The notes below the pieces were generated by a model. It made no database searches, had not been told where the DNA came from, and saw nothing but the letters and a program-made list of their open reading frames with translations. The position numbers and the translations under genes were made by a program. A stretch of DNA of 64,000 nt, taken from contig CALKHN010000112.1 in assembly GCA_937991535.1 (NCBI GenBank), forward strand, positions 124,001 through 188,000, given 5' to 3'. The DNA is from an uncultured Sphingobacteriales bacterium. GTDB lineage: Bacteria; Bacteroidota; Bacteroidia; Chitinophagales; Chitinophagaceae. Shown one piece after another: positions 27,032-35,755 of this stretch; the stretch's first letter is position 1, and every line of letters begins with the position of its first letter.

Positions 27032-27502
27032 GGATAATAATTCAGTCAGTTATTGATATAAGTAAAAACTGTAAAGTTATAGATTTAGTTATGGACGCAG
27101 ATAACTTGCCGGATAATATCCTGCGATTCTTATAAAATATTTTAAGAATTCATGTTAAACATCCGGGACTGAGTACTCAGTAAGGAGATGTAGCTCCGAT
27201 TTTTTCTTATTTGTTTAAGTATAAATACTTATGCCGTTGCTTTTTTTTTAATTTATTTCTACCGGCAAAATTTTTCTTACCAAGCAACGTTATCCAAATG
27301 CATAGTGTCAGAAAAGCGGACAGCTAAAACCTTGTGTTAGTTAGCTCAATATATTAAATGAAAATTTTTTGTGAAAGATCACAAAAAACGGAAGATTGGC
27401 TTAATTTTTTTATATGCATAGGAGTTCCACATAAATGAATTAGAAAAGCGTAGTTGCTTAGCTGAAGAGGAGTTTTGCGGGAACCTAAAAAAGAAGATCA
27501 TA
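27032..27502. promoter_or_regulatory. Divergent regulatory region of the polysaccharide locus with three inverted repeats
   Basis: The 471-bp gap between the Wzz-like gene and the initiating transferase gene holds no ORF I can support. Three palindromes lie within 106 bp. ATTCTTA and TAAGAAT occur at 27126-27132 and 27143-27149. The perfect 14-mer ACTGAGTACTCAGT is at 27168-27181. TAAGTAT and ATACTTA are at 27216-27222 and 27225-27231. A TAACTTTA near 27072-27079 (minus strand) is a weak -7 candidate for the minus operon. The palindromes may be operators for a dimeric regulator. Confidence 0.5.
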
Positions 27503-28285
27503 ATGTTTGTATCAAGTGTTAAATCATTATCCTACGACCGGACTTTAGAATTAAAGAATCGTGAATCATTCCGTACTTATATACGGCAAAGAAAAAAATA
27601 TCTTGTTGCAAAAAGGTCTTTTGATCTGGTATTGTCCCTTGCGGTTATCGTATTATTGCTGAGTTGGTTGCTGCCGTTAATTGCTATTCTTATTAAAATC
27701 AGTTCAAAGGGAAGCGTATTCTTTGTTCAAAAGCGGGTGGGTTTCCTCGGCCGGTCATTTAATTGCTATAAGTTTAGAACGATGGTAATGAATAAAGAGG
27801 CTGATATCAAACAGGCTGTTCAGAATGATCCGCGCATTACACGAATGGGAAAATTTTTACGCAACTCCAACCTTGATGAATTACCACAGTTCTTTAACGT
27901 TTTGATGGGCGACATGACAATCGTAGGACCACGTCCGCATATGCACAGTGATTGCCGGAATTTTTCCGAGATTGTTGATAATTATAAATTTCGCAATATT
28001 GTAAAGCCTGGTATCACCGGTTTGGCCCAGGTTAAAGGATTCCGTGGTCCTGCTAAAACCTACGAAAGCATTTTCAAACGCTACCAGTGGGATGCTTTTT
28101 ATGTGAGAAATGCTAATTTTTGGATGGATTTACGTATTGTCAGAAAAACCGCGGGACAAACTTTTTCCTTTATTTATAAACTTTTAGTTCCCGGGTCTGT
28201 CGTTGAAAACCCTAAAAGGATCGGTCAGAAAGCATATCGCAGGCTTTTACTGGATATGCGGCAGCGGATGAACAGTATCATATAA
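27503..28285 (+). CDS. Initiating sugar phosphotransferase (undecaprenyl-phosphate phosphoglycosyltransferase, WcaJ/WbaP family)
   Basis: A 260-residue protein with the bacterial sugar transferase domain. A membrane re-entrant helix at about residues 35-60 (KRSFDLVLSLAVIVLLLSWL) is followed by VGFLGRSFNCYKFRTM, LDELPQFFNVLMGDM, VGPRPH and KPGITGLAQVKGFRG. It transfers a sugar-1-phosphate to undecaprenyl phosphate to start the repeat unit. It lacks the four N-terminal helices of full WcaJ and is thus close to the monotopic type. It is divergent from the rest of the locus, with a 471-bp upstream region. Confidence 0.93.
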   Translation: MFVSSVKSLSYDRTLELKNRESFRTYIRQRKKYLVAKRSFDLVLSLAVIVLLLSWLLPLIAILIKISSKGSVFFVQKRVGFLGRSFNCYKFRTMVMNKEADIKQAVQNDPRITRMGKFLRNSNLDELPQFFNVLMGDMTIVGPRPHMHSDCRNFSEIVDNYKFRNIVKPGITGLAQVKGFRGPAKTYESIFKRYQWDAFYVRNANFWMDLRIVRKTAGQTFSFIYKLLVPGSVVENPKRIGQKAYRRLLLDMRQRMNSII

Positions 28286-28287
28286 AG

Positions 28288-29829
28288 TTAACCCGCCCAG
28301 CCCTCCCTGTCGAGGCTCCTGTATTGAATAGCTTCAGCAAGATGTTCAGCTTTAATACCGCTGCTACCTGCAAGGTCTGCAACAGTTCTTGAAACTTTAA
28401 GTATCCTGTCGTAAGCTCTTGCCGAAAGATTAAGCTTGTCCATCGCAGTTTTTAGAAGGGTTTGCCCTCCGGCATCTATACCGCATATTTCTTTGAGCAT
28501 TTTACTGCTGATCTGTGCATTGCAATAAATACCTTCATACCCCATATATCTTGCGGATTGTATTTCTCTTGCCTTAATGACTCTTTCTCTTATTGAGGCA
28601 GAATCTTCACCCCCTTTTTGGGCAGCCAGTGCCGAAAACGGAACAGGCGTAACTTCCACATGCAGATCAATTCTGTCTAAGAGTGGACCGGAAATTTTAT
28701 TCAGGTATTTCTGAACCGTACCCGACGGACAGGAACATTCTTTTTCGGGATGGTTATAAAAGCCGCAGGGGCATGGATTCATTGAAGCGATAAGCATAAA
28801 ACTGGCCGGGAAATCTACCGCTACTTTTGCCCTGGAAATGGTTACTTTTCTTTCTTCCATAGGTTGCCGCATTACCTCCAGCACAGTTCTTTTAAATTCC
28901 GGCAATTCATCCAAAAACAGCACACCATTATGCGACAGGGATATTTCGCCTGGCTGGGGCATTCCGCCTCCGCCAACCAGCGCCGCATCGCTGATGGTAT
29001 GGTGCGGAGAGCGGAAGGGACGCCGGGAAATGAGTGTGGTATTGGCGGGAAGCTTGCCCGCTACACTATGAATTTTTGTAGTTTCCAAAGCTTCCTGTAA
29101 AGTGAGCGGGGGCAATATAGAAGGCAGCCGCTTGGCCAGCATGGTTTTCCCTGCGCCGGGTGGACCGATTAATATGGCATTGTGTCCGCCGGCCGCGGTA
29201 ATTTCCAACGCACGTTTGATGTTTTCCTGGCCTTTTACATCGCTAAAGTCAAACTCAAAATTATATTGCGACTGGTAAAATTCTTCTTTTGTATTAACGA
29301 CCACAGGATGAAGTAACGTTTCATCTTTAAAAAAATCAATCACCTCTTTGATGTGGCTCACTCCGTATACGTTCAGGTTGTTCACCATACCCGCTTCCCT
29401 GCAATTCTGTATGGGTAGTATCAATCCTTTAAACTTTTCTTTTCTTGCTGTAATGGCAATCGGTAACGCTCCTTTAATAGGTAGAATATTTCCATCCAAA
29501 CTTAATTCACCCATAATTACATACTCGGCAAGCCGTTCGGCATTGGGTAGTTGTTCACTGGCGCCCATGATAGCCAGCGCAATGGGTAAGTCAAAAGCGG
29601 TTCCGGTTTTCTTAATGTCGGCAGGGGCAAGGTTTACAATCACTTTAATACGGGGCATATAATACCCGCTATTTTTTAAAGTGCTTTCAATACGCTGTTC
29701 ACTTTCCTTTACGGCATTATCGGGTAACCCAACCATGTAGAAAAATTTGCCACCGGTAATATTTACTTCCACCGTAATGGTGAGCGCTTCAACGCCATAT
29801 ACGGCGCTTCCGAAGGTTTTAATCATCAT
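28288..29829 (-). CDS. comM: YifB/ComM family Mg-chelatase-like AAA+ ATPase
   Basis: A 513-residue protein. The N-terminal ChlI domain starts MIKTFGSAVYGVEA. The AAA+ core has Walker A GPPGAGKTMLAKRLP and Walker B GVLFLDELPEF, and a C-terminal Mg_chelatase_C region reads NLSARAYDRILKVSRTVADL. ComM is a hexameric helicase that extends branch migration during integration of transformed DNA. A zinc-finger-like CPCGFYNHPEKECSCP is present, as in the family. It is convergent with the phosphotransferase gene, with only 2 bp between stops. Confidence 0.93.
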   Translation of the reverse strand: MMIKTFGSAVYGVEALTITVEVNITGGKFFYMVGLPDNAVKESEQRIESTLKNSGYYMPRIKVIVNLAPADIKKTGTAFDLPIALAIMGASEQLPNAERLAEYVIMGELSLDGNILPIKGALPIAITARKEKFKGLILPIQNCREAGMVNNLNVYGVSHIKEVIDFFKDETLLHPVVVNTKEEFYQSQYNFEFDFSDVKGQENIKRALEITAAGGHNAILIGPPGAGKTMLAKRLPSILPPLTLQEALETTKIHSVAGKLPANTTLISRRPFRSPHHTISDAALVGGGGMPQPGEISLSHNGVLFLDELPEFKRTVLEVMRQPMEERKVTISRAKVAVDFPASFMLIASMNPCPCGFYNHPEKECSCPSGTVQKYLNKISGPLLDRIDLHVEVTPVPFSALAAQKGGEDSASIRERVIKAREIQSARYMGYEGIYCNAQISSKMLKEICGIDAGGQTLLKTAMDKLNLSARAYDRILKVSRTVADLAGSSGIKAEHLAEAIQYRSLDREGWAG

Positions 29830-29935
29830 AAAAAAGGTTAGCGTGATGAATAGAATGAAATTACTGAAATGATTTGAGATTTAAGATTTAAGATTGATGT
29901 GGAATGCCGGTTACAAGGTTTCAACTTTTACCCGC

Positions 29936-31978
29936 TCACCATATCTTCGCTCTCACACTGTCTGCACGGTACATCTTATCGCCCGGCTGCACGTTAAAGG
30001 CATTGTAAAACGCGGGCATGCTCGAAACCGAACCATTTGCCCTGTATTTTGCGGGAGAATGCGGATCAAGAAGTAATCTTTCCCTTACTGTAGCATCCCT
30101 GAACTTTGAACGCCATACATTGGCAAAAGACAAAAAGAAACGCTGATCAGGAGTAAGCCCGTCTATCTTTTCATCACTTTTACCCTGGGGTGTATTTTTA
30201 AATGCTTCATAGGCTATCATCAAACCACCAATATCAGCGATATTTTCTCCTAATGTCAGGCTGCCATTTACATGCAGGCTATCCAGCATCGTATACGCAT
30301 CGTACTGGTTTATCACCACTTTTGCTTTCTGTGTAAATAGTTCCGCATCCTTTTTCGTCCACCAGTCGTGGAGGTTGCCGTTTGCATCATATTGTCTGCC
30401 CTGGTCATCAAAGCCATGCGTCATCTCATGCCCGATAACCGCTCCTATAGCGCCATAGTTAATGGCGTCATCTGCGGCATAATTGAAAAAAGGTGGCTGA
30501 AGGATTCCTGCCGGAAACGCGATCTCATTAAAAGAAGGATTATAGTATGCATTTACTTCAGAAGCATTCATAAACCATTCTGTTTTGTCTACCGGCTTAT
30601 CAATTTTAGCCAAATCCCTTTTAAATTCATATATCTCCAGTTGCCTGACGTTATTGAAATGATCATTCCTTTCAATTTGCACGCCGGCATAATCTTTCCA
30701 CTTATCGGGGTATCCTATTTTTTTTACAAAACCATTGAGTTTGTTCAATGCTTTTTCCCTGGTACTGTCGCTCATCCAGTCTAAATTCCGTATCCTGCCT
30801 TCATATACGCGCTGCAGGTTATTTACCAGATCAAGCATTCTTTTTTTAGCATCGGCCGGGAAATATTTATTTACATACACCCTCCCCAAAAGGTCGCCTG
30901 CCAGGTTATTTACAACGCCCGTTGCCATTTTCCAGCGCACGGGCTTTTCCTGAATACCTCTTAATGTTTTTCTGTAAAATGAAAACTGCAGATCCTCGAA
31001 AGGATTTCCCAACGACGCTTCTTCTATTACGCCCAGTTTGAGTTTGTTTTTCCATACCTCCAATGGAGTAACTTTTAGTTGCCTGTTCAATTCTTTAAAG
31101 TAATCCGGCTGCCCCACCAATACGGTATCTGTGGTTGCACCGCAGGTTTCAATAAACTGATCCCAGCTTATGCCAGGCGTTAATGCACTAAGGTCCTTTA
31201 CCGCGAATTTATTATAATTTTTTACCGGGTCTCTTAATTCAACCGGGGTTGAATGCGATTTGGCCAAAGCTGTTTCCAGTTCCAGAATGGCCGATGCGTT
31301 TTTTGTTGCCGTAAAGCTGTCTACGCCGATGGCTTTAAATACATTGGCAACATAATGTACAAATTCGCTACGTATATGTTTTGTTTCAGCATCATTTTTC
31401 AAATAATAATCTCTGCCGGGAAGCGATAATCCCGACTGAGAAAACTGCAGCTTATTAACCACTGCATTTTTGTCGTCGGCCCCAACATAAACACCAAACA
31501 GGTTACCTGCACCCTGGCTGTATTCGTAAGCACATTCTTTAACAATATCTGCCGCAGAAGACAATCCATCAATACGCTTCAAATCATTGGCAACGGGAGT
31601 ATACCCGGCCTTGTCAATAGCCGATGAATCCATAGCGCCTGCATACAAATCGCCCATCATCTGTTCGGGCGAGCCTTTCGAAAAAGTATTGCCCGCGGCA
31701 GCTTCCTCCAGCATGGCACGCAGTTTTTTCCTGTTGTCTTCATACAATATATGAGCTGTGCCCCAGCCCGACTGGTCGTCCGGAATAACCGTGTTTTGAT
31801 ACCATCTACCATTGGCATACGAAAAGAAATCCTCGCCTGCCTTTACCGTTGAATCCATGCCGGCAAGATCAATAAAAGACTCGTTCTTTATTTGTGAAGA
31901 TTTGTTTTTACACGATAGTAAACTTATCATGAATAATACGGATAAAACGATCCATGCTAATTTCTTAAACGCATTCAT
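29936..31978 (-). CDS. M13 family zinc metallopeptidase lipoprotein (neprilysin/PepO-like)
   Basis: A 680-residue exported endopeptidase. A type II signal peptide ends LLSC with the lipid cysteine at C23. The zinc motif HEMTH is at 517-521 and the third ligand is E578 in GENIADIGG. The substrate-binding NAYYNPSFNEIAFPAG segment is also typical. It probably degrades small peptides in the periplasm or at the cell surface. It is a single gene in the same direction as comM and yggS. Confidence 0.95.
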   Translation of the reverse strand: MNAFKKLAWIVLSVLFMISLLSCKNKSSQIKNESFIDLAGMDSTVKAGEDFFSYANGRWYQNTVIPDDQSGWGTAHILYEDNRKKLRAMLEEAAAGNTFSKGSPEQMMGDLYAGAMDSSAIDKAGYTPVANDLKRIDGLSSAADIVKECAYEYSQGAGNLFGVYVGADDKNAVVNKLQFSQSGLSLPGRDYYLKNDAETKHIRSEFVHYVANVFKAIGVDSFTATKNASAILELETALAKSHSTPVELRDPVKNYNKFAVKDLSALTPGISWDQFIETCGATTDTVLVGQPDYFKELNRQLKVTPLEVWKNKLKLGVIEEASLGNPFEDLQFSFYRKTLRGIQEKPVRWKMATGVVNNLAGDLLGRVYVNKYFPADAKKRMLDLVNNLQRVYEGRIRNLDWMSDSTREKALNKLNGFVKKIGYPDKWKDYAGVQIERNDHFNNVRQLEIYEFKRDLAKIDKPVDKTEWFMNASEVNAYYNPSFNEIAFPAGILQPPFFNYAADDAINYGAIGAVIGHEMTHGFDDQGRQYDANGNLHDWWTKKDAELFTQKAKVVINQYDAYTMLDSLHVNGSLTLGENIADIGGLMIAYEAFKNTPQGKSDEKIDGLTPDQRFFLSFANVWRSKFRDATVRERLLLDPHSPAKYRANGSVSSMPAFYNAFNVQPGDKMYRADSVRAKIW

Positions 31979-32080
31979 ACGAATCTGTTTTCTTTTTTGA
32001 ATGAAGAACTTAAAGGAAAGACAATTATATTAAAAATGCAATAGCATGCACCACAATTTTAAGATACGATTTTCATGAGC

Positions 32081-32737
32081 CTAACTCCTGGCGCCGAATA
32101 ATAAACTGCCTATTCTGACCAAGTTGCTTCCTTCTTCAACGGCAATATGGTAATCATTGCTCATGCCCATGGACAGAGTGGTGAGTGGTAAGTGATGAGC
32201 GGTAAGTAATTTATCGTACAATGATTTGAGATAACGGAATTCTGTTCTGATGATTTCCCGGTTATCGGTTAATGAGGCCATCCCCATCAACCCTTTTACA
32301 GCTACATTGTTTAATCCCGAAAAATTTTTCAATATCTCTTTCAGTTCGTTTTCATCCAGTCCGAATTTTGTTTCTTCACGCGCTATATGCACCTGCAGCA
32401 GTACAGGAATAGTTCTGTTACACCTCGCCGCCTGTTTATTGATCTCCACCAAAAGCCTCAGGCTGTCTGTACCATGAATTAAATGAACAAAAGCTGCTAT
32501 TTCCTTTACTTTATTGCGCTGGAGATGACCTATAAAATGCCAGCGGATATCATTGGGCAATTGCTTTTGCTTTTCCACAAGTTCCTGCACATAGTTTTCG
32601 CCAAAATCGCGATGGCCCAGATCATATAAAGTTTGTATGTCACCAATGGGTTTGGTTTTAGATACCGCAACCAATACTGCATTTTTACTATCCAGTTCTT
32701 TTTTTATACTTTGATATGCCTCCGTATTTACCGCCAT
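32081..32737 (-). CDS. YggS-family PLP homeostasis protein
   Basis: A 218-residue PLP-binding TIM-barrel protein. The PLP lysine is K27 in VLVAVSKTKP. Other marks are DFGENYVQE, WHFIGHLQRNK and a C-terminal LSMGMSNDYHIAVEEGSNLVRIGS. It balances free PLP and is not known to be an enzyme. An odd feature lies just before LSMGMS. The residues TAHHLPLT are encoded at 32178-32210 by DNA that reads, on the plus strand, as GTGGTGAGTGGTAAGTGATG and onward. This matches the intergenic family E words, so a repeat seems to lie inside the frame. Confidence 0.93.
   Translation of the reverse strand: MAVNTEAYQSIKKELDSKNAVLVAVSKTKPIGDIQTLYDLGHRDFGENYVQELVEKQKQLPNDIRWHFIGHLQRNKVKEIAAFVHLIHGTDSLRLLVEINKQAARCNRTIPVLLQVHIAREETKFGLDENELKEILKNFSGLNNVAVKGLMGMASLTDNREIIRTEFRYLKSLYDKLLTAHHLPLTTLSMGMSNDYHIAVEEGSNLVRIGSLLFGARS
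32173..32210. repeat. Family E repeat inside yggS coding sequence
   Basis: The words GAGTGGTGAGTGGTAAGTG and ATGAGCGGTAAGTAA match the intergenic repeat at 40230-40266 (GAGTGGTGAGTAGTCAGTAG). The repeat keeps the reading frame and adds a short loop between helix and strand near the C-terminus of the protein. Confidence 0.6.
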
Positions 32738-32762
32738 AATTTTTTTCTTATTACGCTATCCC

Positions 32763-32797
32763 TATAACCCTGTACCTTGCAACCTGCAATCTCACTT
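32763..32797. repeat. Family C intergenic repeat
   Basis: CCCTGTACCTTGCAACCTGC is the reverse complement form of the GTTGCAGGTTGCAGG words at 45788-45820. It fills the gap between yggS and the acyl-CoA dehydrogenase gene. Confidence 0.6.
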
Positions 32798-33946
32798 CAG
32801 TATCCCTCTTCCGATCACTATCCTTTGCACTTCGCTGGTGCCTTCATATATCTGCGTAATTTTTGCATCACGCATCAGGCGTTCTACATGGTATTCTTTA
32901 ACATAACCGTATCCGCCATGAATCTGCACCGCTTCCGTAGTAACCCACATGGCCGTTTCAGAAGCATATACTTTTGCCATAGAGCTGCTTAGCGTATAGT
33001 CGTCGCCATTGTCTTTTTCCCACGCCGCCCGCAAACACAATAAACGCGCGGCCTCAATACGGGTTGCCATATCTGCCAATTTAAACTGTATGGCCTGGTG
33101 ATGGGCGATTTCTTTACCAAAGGCCCTGCGCTGTTTCGCATAGTCAAGAGCCCTTTCATAGGCCCCGGAAGCTATACCTAATGCCTGTGCGGCAATGCCA
33201 ATGCGGCCGCCGGCCAGTGTTTTCATGGCAAAGCTAAACCCAAAGCCATCTTTGCCTATGCGGTTTTGTTTGGGCACTTTTACATCCTGGAACATTACAC
33301 TGTGCGTATCACTTCCCCTGATGCCTAATTTATTTTCTTTTGCACCAACCGTTATACCCTCCGTATTCTTTTCTACTATAAAAGTATTAATACCCCTGCT
33401 GCCTTTTGATACATCCGTTTGCGCCATTACGAGGTACACGCTGGCAGTTTTGCCGTTGGTAATCCAGTTTTTGGTTCCGTTCAGTATATAGTGATCGCCT
33501 TTATCTTCGGCTACAGTATGTTGTGAGGTTGCATCACTTCCCGCTTCCGGTTCACTCAGCAAAAAAGCGCCCAGGTATAAGTTGTCGTCTTTACGGCCCT
33601 GTGCCAATGGAGTAAGGTATTGCTGCTTTTGTGCTTCGTTGCCATATTTTTCCAAACCCCAGCAAACGAGGCTGTTGTTAACGCTCATGCATACACTCAC
33701 GCTTGCATCTATTTTGCTTATCTCTTCCATAGCCAGCACATAACTGATGGTATCCATACCTGCACCTCCATATTCGGGGGTGGTCATCATTCCCATAAAA
33801 CCCAGTTCTGCTAATTTTAAAACCTGCGCTTCAGGAAACTGTTGTTTCTCATCTCTTTCTATTACACCCGGTAAACATTCATTTTGTGCAAAATCTCGCG
33901 CTGCTTTTTGAATCATCAATTGTTCTTCATTCAACTGGAATTGCAT
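32792..33946 (-). CDS. Acyl-CoA dehydrogenase
   Basis: A 384-residue FAD enzyme starting MQFQLNEEQLMIQKAARDFA at ATG 33946; the frame runs upstream only to a TTG and the ATG fits the family N-terminus. The FAD signature YLGAFLLSEPEAGSDATSQ and the C-terminal IYEGTSEVQR with catalytic base E368 are present. It resembles short- or branched-chain acyl-CoA dehydrogenases. Electrons would pass to ETF. No other beta-oxidation gene is adjacent. Confidence 0.94.
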   Translation of the reverse strand: MQFQLNEEQLMIQKAARDFAQNECLPGVIERDEKQQFPEAQVLKLAELGFMGMMTTPEYGGAGMDTISYVLAMEEISKIDASVSVCMSVNNSLVCWGLEKYGNEAQKQQYLTPLAQGRKDDNLYLGAFLLSEPEAGSDATSQHTVAEDKGDHYILNGTKNWITNGKTASVYLVMAQTDVSKGSRGINTFIVEKNTEGITVGAKENKLGIRGSDTHSVMFQDVKVPKQNRIGKDGFGFSFAMKTLAGGRIGIAAQALGIASGAYERALDYAKQRRAFGKEIAHHQAIQFKLADMATRIEAARLLCLRAAWEKDNGDDYTLSSSMAKVYASETAMWVTTEAVQIHGGYGYVKEYHVERLMRDAKITQIYEGTSEVQRIVIGRGILK

Positions 33947-33967
33947 AGTGCTGTTATTTAAAAAAAA

Positions 33968-33975
33968 CAAAAATA
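33968..33975 (-). promoter_or_regulatory. Candidate -7 element for the acyl-CoA dehydrogenase gene
   Basis: On the minus strand TATTTTTG matches TAnnTTTG, 21 bp before the ATG at 33946. A TTG lies 15 bp upstream of it, shorter than the usual 19. Confidence 0.45.
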
Positions 33976-34163
33976 CAGGAATTGAACTAACAACCGTTCA
34001 CTTTTACCTTCCCGCACAAGTCACCAACTGCCTGCTACTATTTCAACAAACGCTTCGGCCATTGTAAAACAATAGTTAATGCCTGTTCATTAACAACCCG
34101 TTACAGTTGCCAGCGATATTTTGGAATTAATTATGCAGTATAATTCTATAAAAAATTACAATT

Positions 34164-34481
34164 ATGAAAAAGATTATTCTCGCCTGTTTTATTATGCTGT
34201 TCACAGGAAGCGCCATATTCGCACAGCAAGCTCAATCCGCTCATCCGGCACAGGAAAAAACAAAGATGACTAAAAAAGAAGTGGCACATGCAAAAACACA
34301 TGCTGTAAAAACAGCGGATCATCAAAAACAAACAACGGCTGCGGTTGAGGAATCTTCAGCAAAAACAACCGCTGCACCTTTAAAGAAAGATGGTACGCCG
34401 GATAAAAGGTATAAGAAACACAACCAGCATGTAAAAAAAGACGGTACCGCAGACAAAAGATTTAAAAAGAACAAGCAATAG
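34164..34481 (+). CDS. Small secreted basic protein with KKDGTxDKR repeats
   Basis: A 105-residue protein with a type I signal peptide (MKKIILACFIMLFTGSAIFA, cut before QQ). The mature part is lysine- and alanine-rich and low in complexity. It ends with two repeats, KKDGTPDKRYKKHNQ and KKDGTADKRFKKNKQ. Similar repeat tails occur in small exported proteins of Chitinophagaceae and relatives, with no known function. The high positive charge suggests binding to an anionic partner such as LPS or nucleic acid; that is speculation. An intrinsic terminator follows at once. Confidence 0.75.
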   Translation: MKKIILACFIMLFTGSAIFAQQAQSAHPAQEKTKMTKKEVAHAKTHAVKTADHQKQTTAAVEESSAKTTAAPLKKDGTPDKRYKKHNQHVKKDGTADKRFKKNKQ

Positions 34482-34510
34482 CCGAAAGCAGGGACAGGAG
34501 GGCAACATAA

Positions 34511-34546
34511 AGGTTTGCTGAATACGGTTTCAGCGAGCCTTTTTTT
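34511..34546 (+). terminator. Intrinsic terminator after the small secreted protein gene
   Basis: AGGTTTGCTGAA (34511-34522) pairs with TTCAGCGAGCCT (34529-34540) through 12 pairs, two of them G-T. The loop is 6 bases and a run of Ts follows. The next start codon is only 7 bp beyond. Confidence 0.8.
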
Positions 34547-34552
34547 ATTGTT

Positions 34553-35599
34553 ATGAAGCCCTCTTTTCATAAAGAGATAAAAAATACCTTTACTGCAAAA
34601 TATTCACTATTGCATACTGCCCGGATTAATCTGCGACTGCAAAAGATCGTAACTGTTATAGCAGTGGTTTTATTCATTATCAAAATTATTGCATGGTACC
34701 TTACCCGGTCTGTAGCTGTGCTTACAGACGCGCTGGAAAGTACGGTTAATGTAACAGCAGGATTTATCAGCCTTTTTGGTTTATATATTGCTGCCAAACC
34801 GCGTGATGCCAATCATCCTTACGGGCATGGCAAAGCCGAATTTCTATCCGCAGCCGTAGAGGGCGCCCTGATGATGATAGCAGGTATTTTTATTATTTAT
34901 GAATCCATTGATCACTTAATCTATCCGCAGGAGTTAAAAAAGTTAGACTACGGCATGCTGCTTATCGCTATCACAGCAGTTATCAATTATATAACCGGCA
35001 GCTATTGCGTAAAAACGGGAAAACGAAACAATTCCCTGGCATTGGTTGCCAGCGGCAGGCATTTGCAAAGCGATACGTGGTCTACACTGGGTATTATAGC
35101 CGGACTGATGCTCATCTGGTTTACCCACCTGCAATGGATAGATGGCGCCGTTGCTATCGGATTTTCATTCTTTATTATTTATACCGGTTACCGGATAGTA
35201 AGAAGCTCTGTTGCAGGCATAATGGATGAAGCCGATAAGGCACTCTTGGAAAGAATGGTAGCCTTACTCAATGCCAACAGGCGGGTAAACTGGATTGACC
35301 TGCACAATCTCCGTATTATTAAATACGGCAATGTGCTGCACATGGATTGCCATCTTACAGTACCCTGGTACCTTAATGTAAAGGAAGCGCATGCCGAAAT
35401 GGACGCGCTTTCATTTTTAATACAAAAAGAATTCGGAGAATCGGTTGAGCTTTTTATACATGCAGATGCCTGTCTTGAATTCTCCTGCAGCATATGCCAA
35501 AAGATGGAGTGTACCGTAAGACAGCATCCATTTGAAAAAAGAATAGAATGGACCATTGATAATATTTCCCGCAATACACGCCATATGAGGGAGCGTTGA
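34553..35599 (+). CDS. Cation diffusion facilitator (CDF) family transporter
   Basis: A 348-residue protein with six transmembrane helices in the first 230 residues and a C-terminal cytoplasmic ferredoxin-like domain. Metal-site motifs are TDALESTVN in helix 2 and HPYGHGKAEFLSA between helices 2 and 3. The usual HxxxD of helix 2 is replaced by a D-x-x-E arrangement, which is seen in some subfamilies. The tail has extra cysteines (CLEFSCSICQKMEC) that may bind metal. It should export Zn, Mn or Fe. The start lies 7 bp after a strong terminator, so its promoter must lie in or before that hairpin. Confidence 0.88.
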   Translation: MKPSFHKEIKNTFTAKYSLLHTARINLRLQKIVTVIAVVLFIIKIIAWYLTRSVAVLTDALESTVNVTAGFISLFGLYIAAKPRDANHPYGHGKAEFLSAAVEGALMMIAGIFIIYESIDHLIYPQELKKLDYGMLLIAITAVINYITGSYCVKTGKRNNSLALVASGRHLQSDTWSTLGIIAGLMLIWFTHLQWIDGAVAIGFSFFIIYTGYRIVRSSVAGIMDEADKALLERMVALLNANRRVNWIDLHNLRIIKYGNVLHMDCHLTVPWYLNVKEAHAEMDALSFLIQKEFGESVELFIHADACLEFSCSICQKMECTVRQHPFEKRIEWTIDNISRNTRHMRER

Positions 35600-35605
35600 T
35601 GCAAA

Positions 35606-35655
35606 CTGCTATCAGCATTCAGCTGTGAGCTATCGGCTTTCAGGCACTCACTACT
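35606..35655. repeat. Family A intergenic repeat
   Basis: GCTATCAGCATTCAGCTGTG and GAGCTATCGGCTTTCAGG follow the CDF gene stop. They belong to the same word family as 5952-6025. Confidence 0.65.
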
Positions 35656-35755
35656 TACCAGGAAAACAATATACAGCAGACTGTGGTATTGCTCACACTT
35701 ATAACCTGTGCCAGATAATGAAAATATTATTTTACATTAGCGAAAAAAAATATTC

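Noticed and set aside
30368..30784. 138-residue plus-strand frame opposite the M13 peptidase gene
   Set aside because: A shadow of a conserved gene; no domain and no promoter or start context.
35188..35604. 138-residue minus-strand frame opposite the CDF gene
   Set aside because: Antisense to a conserved coding region with no family match or regulatory signal.
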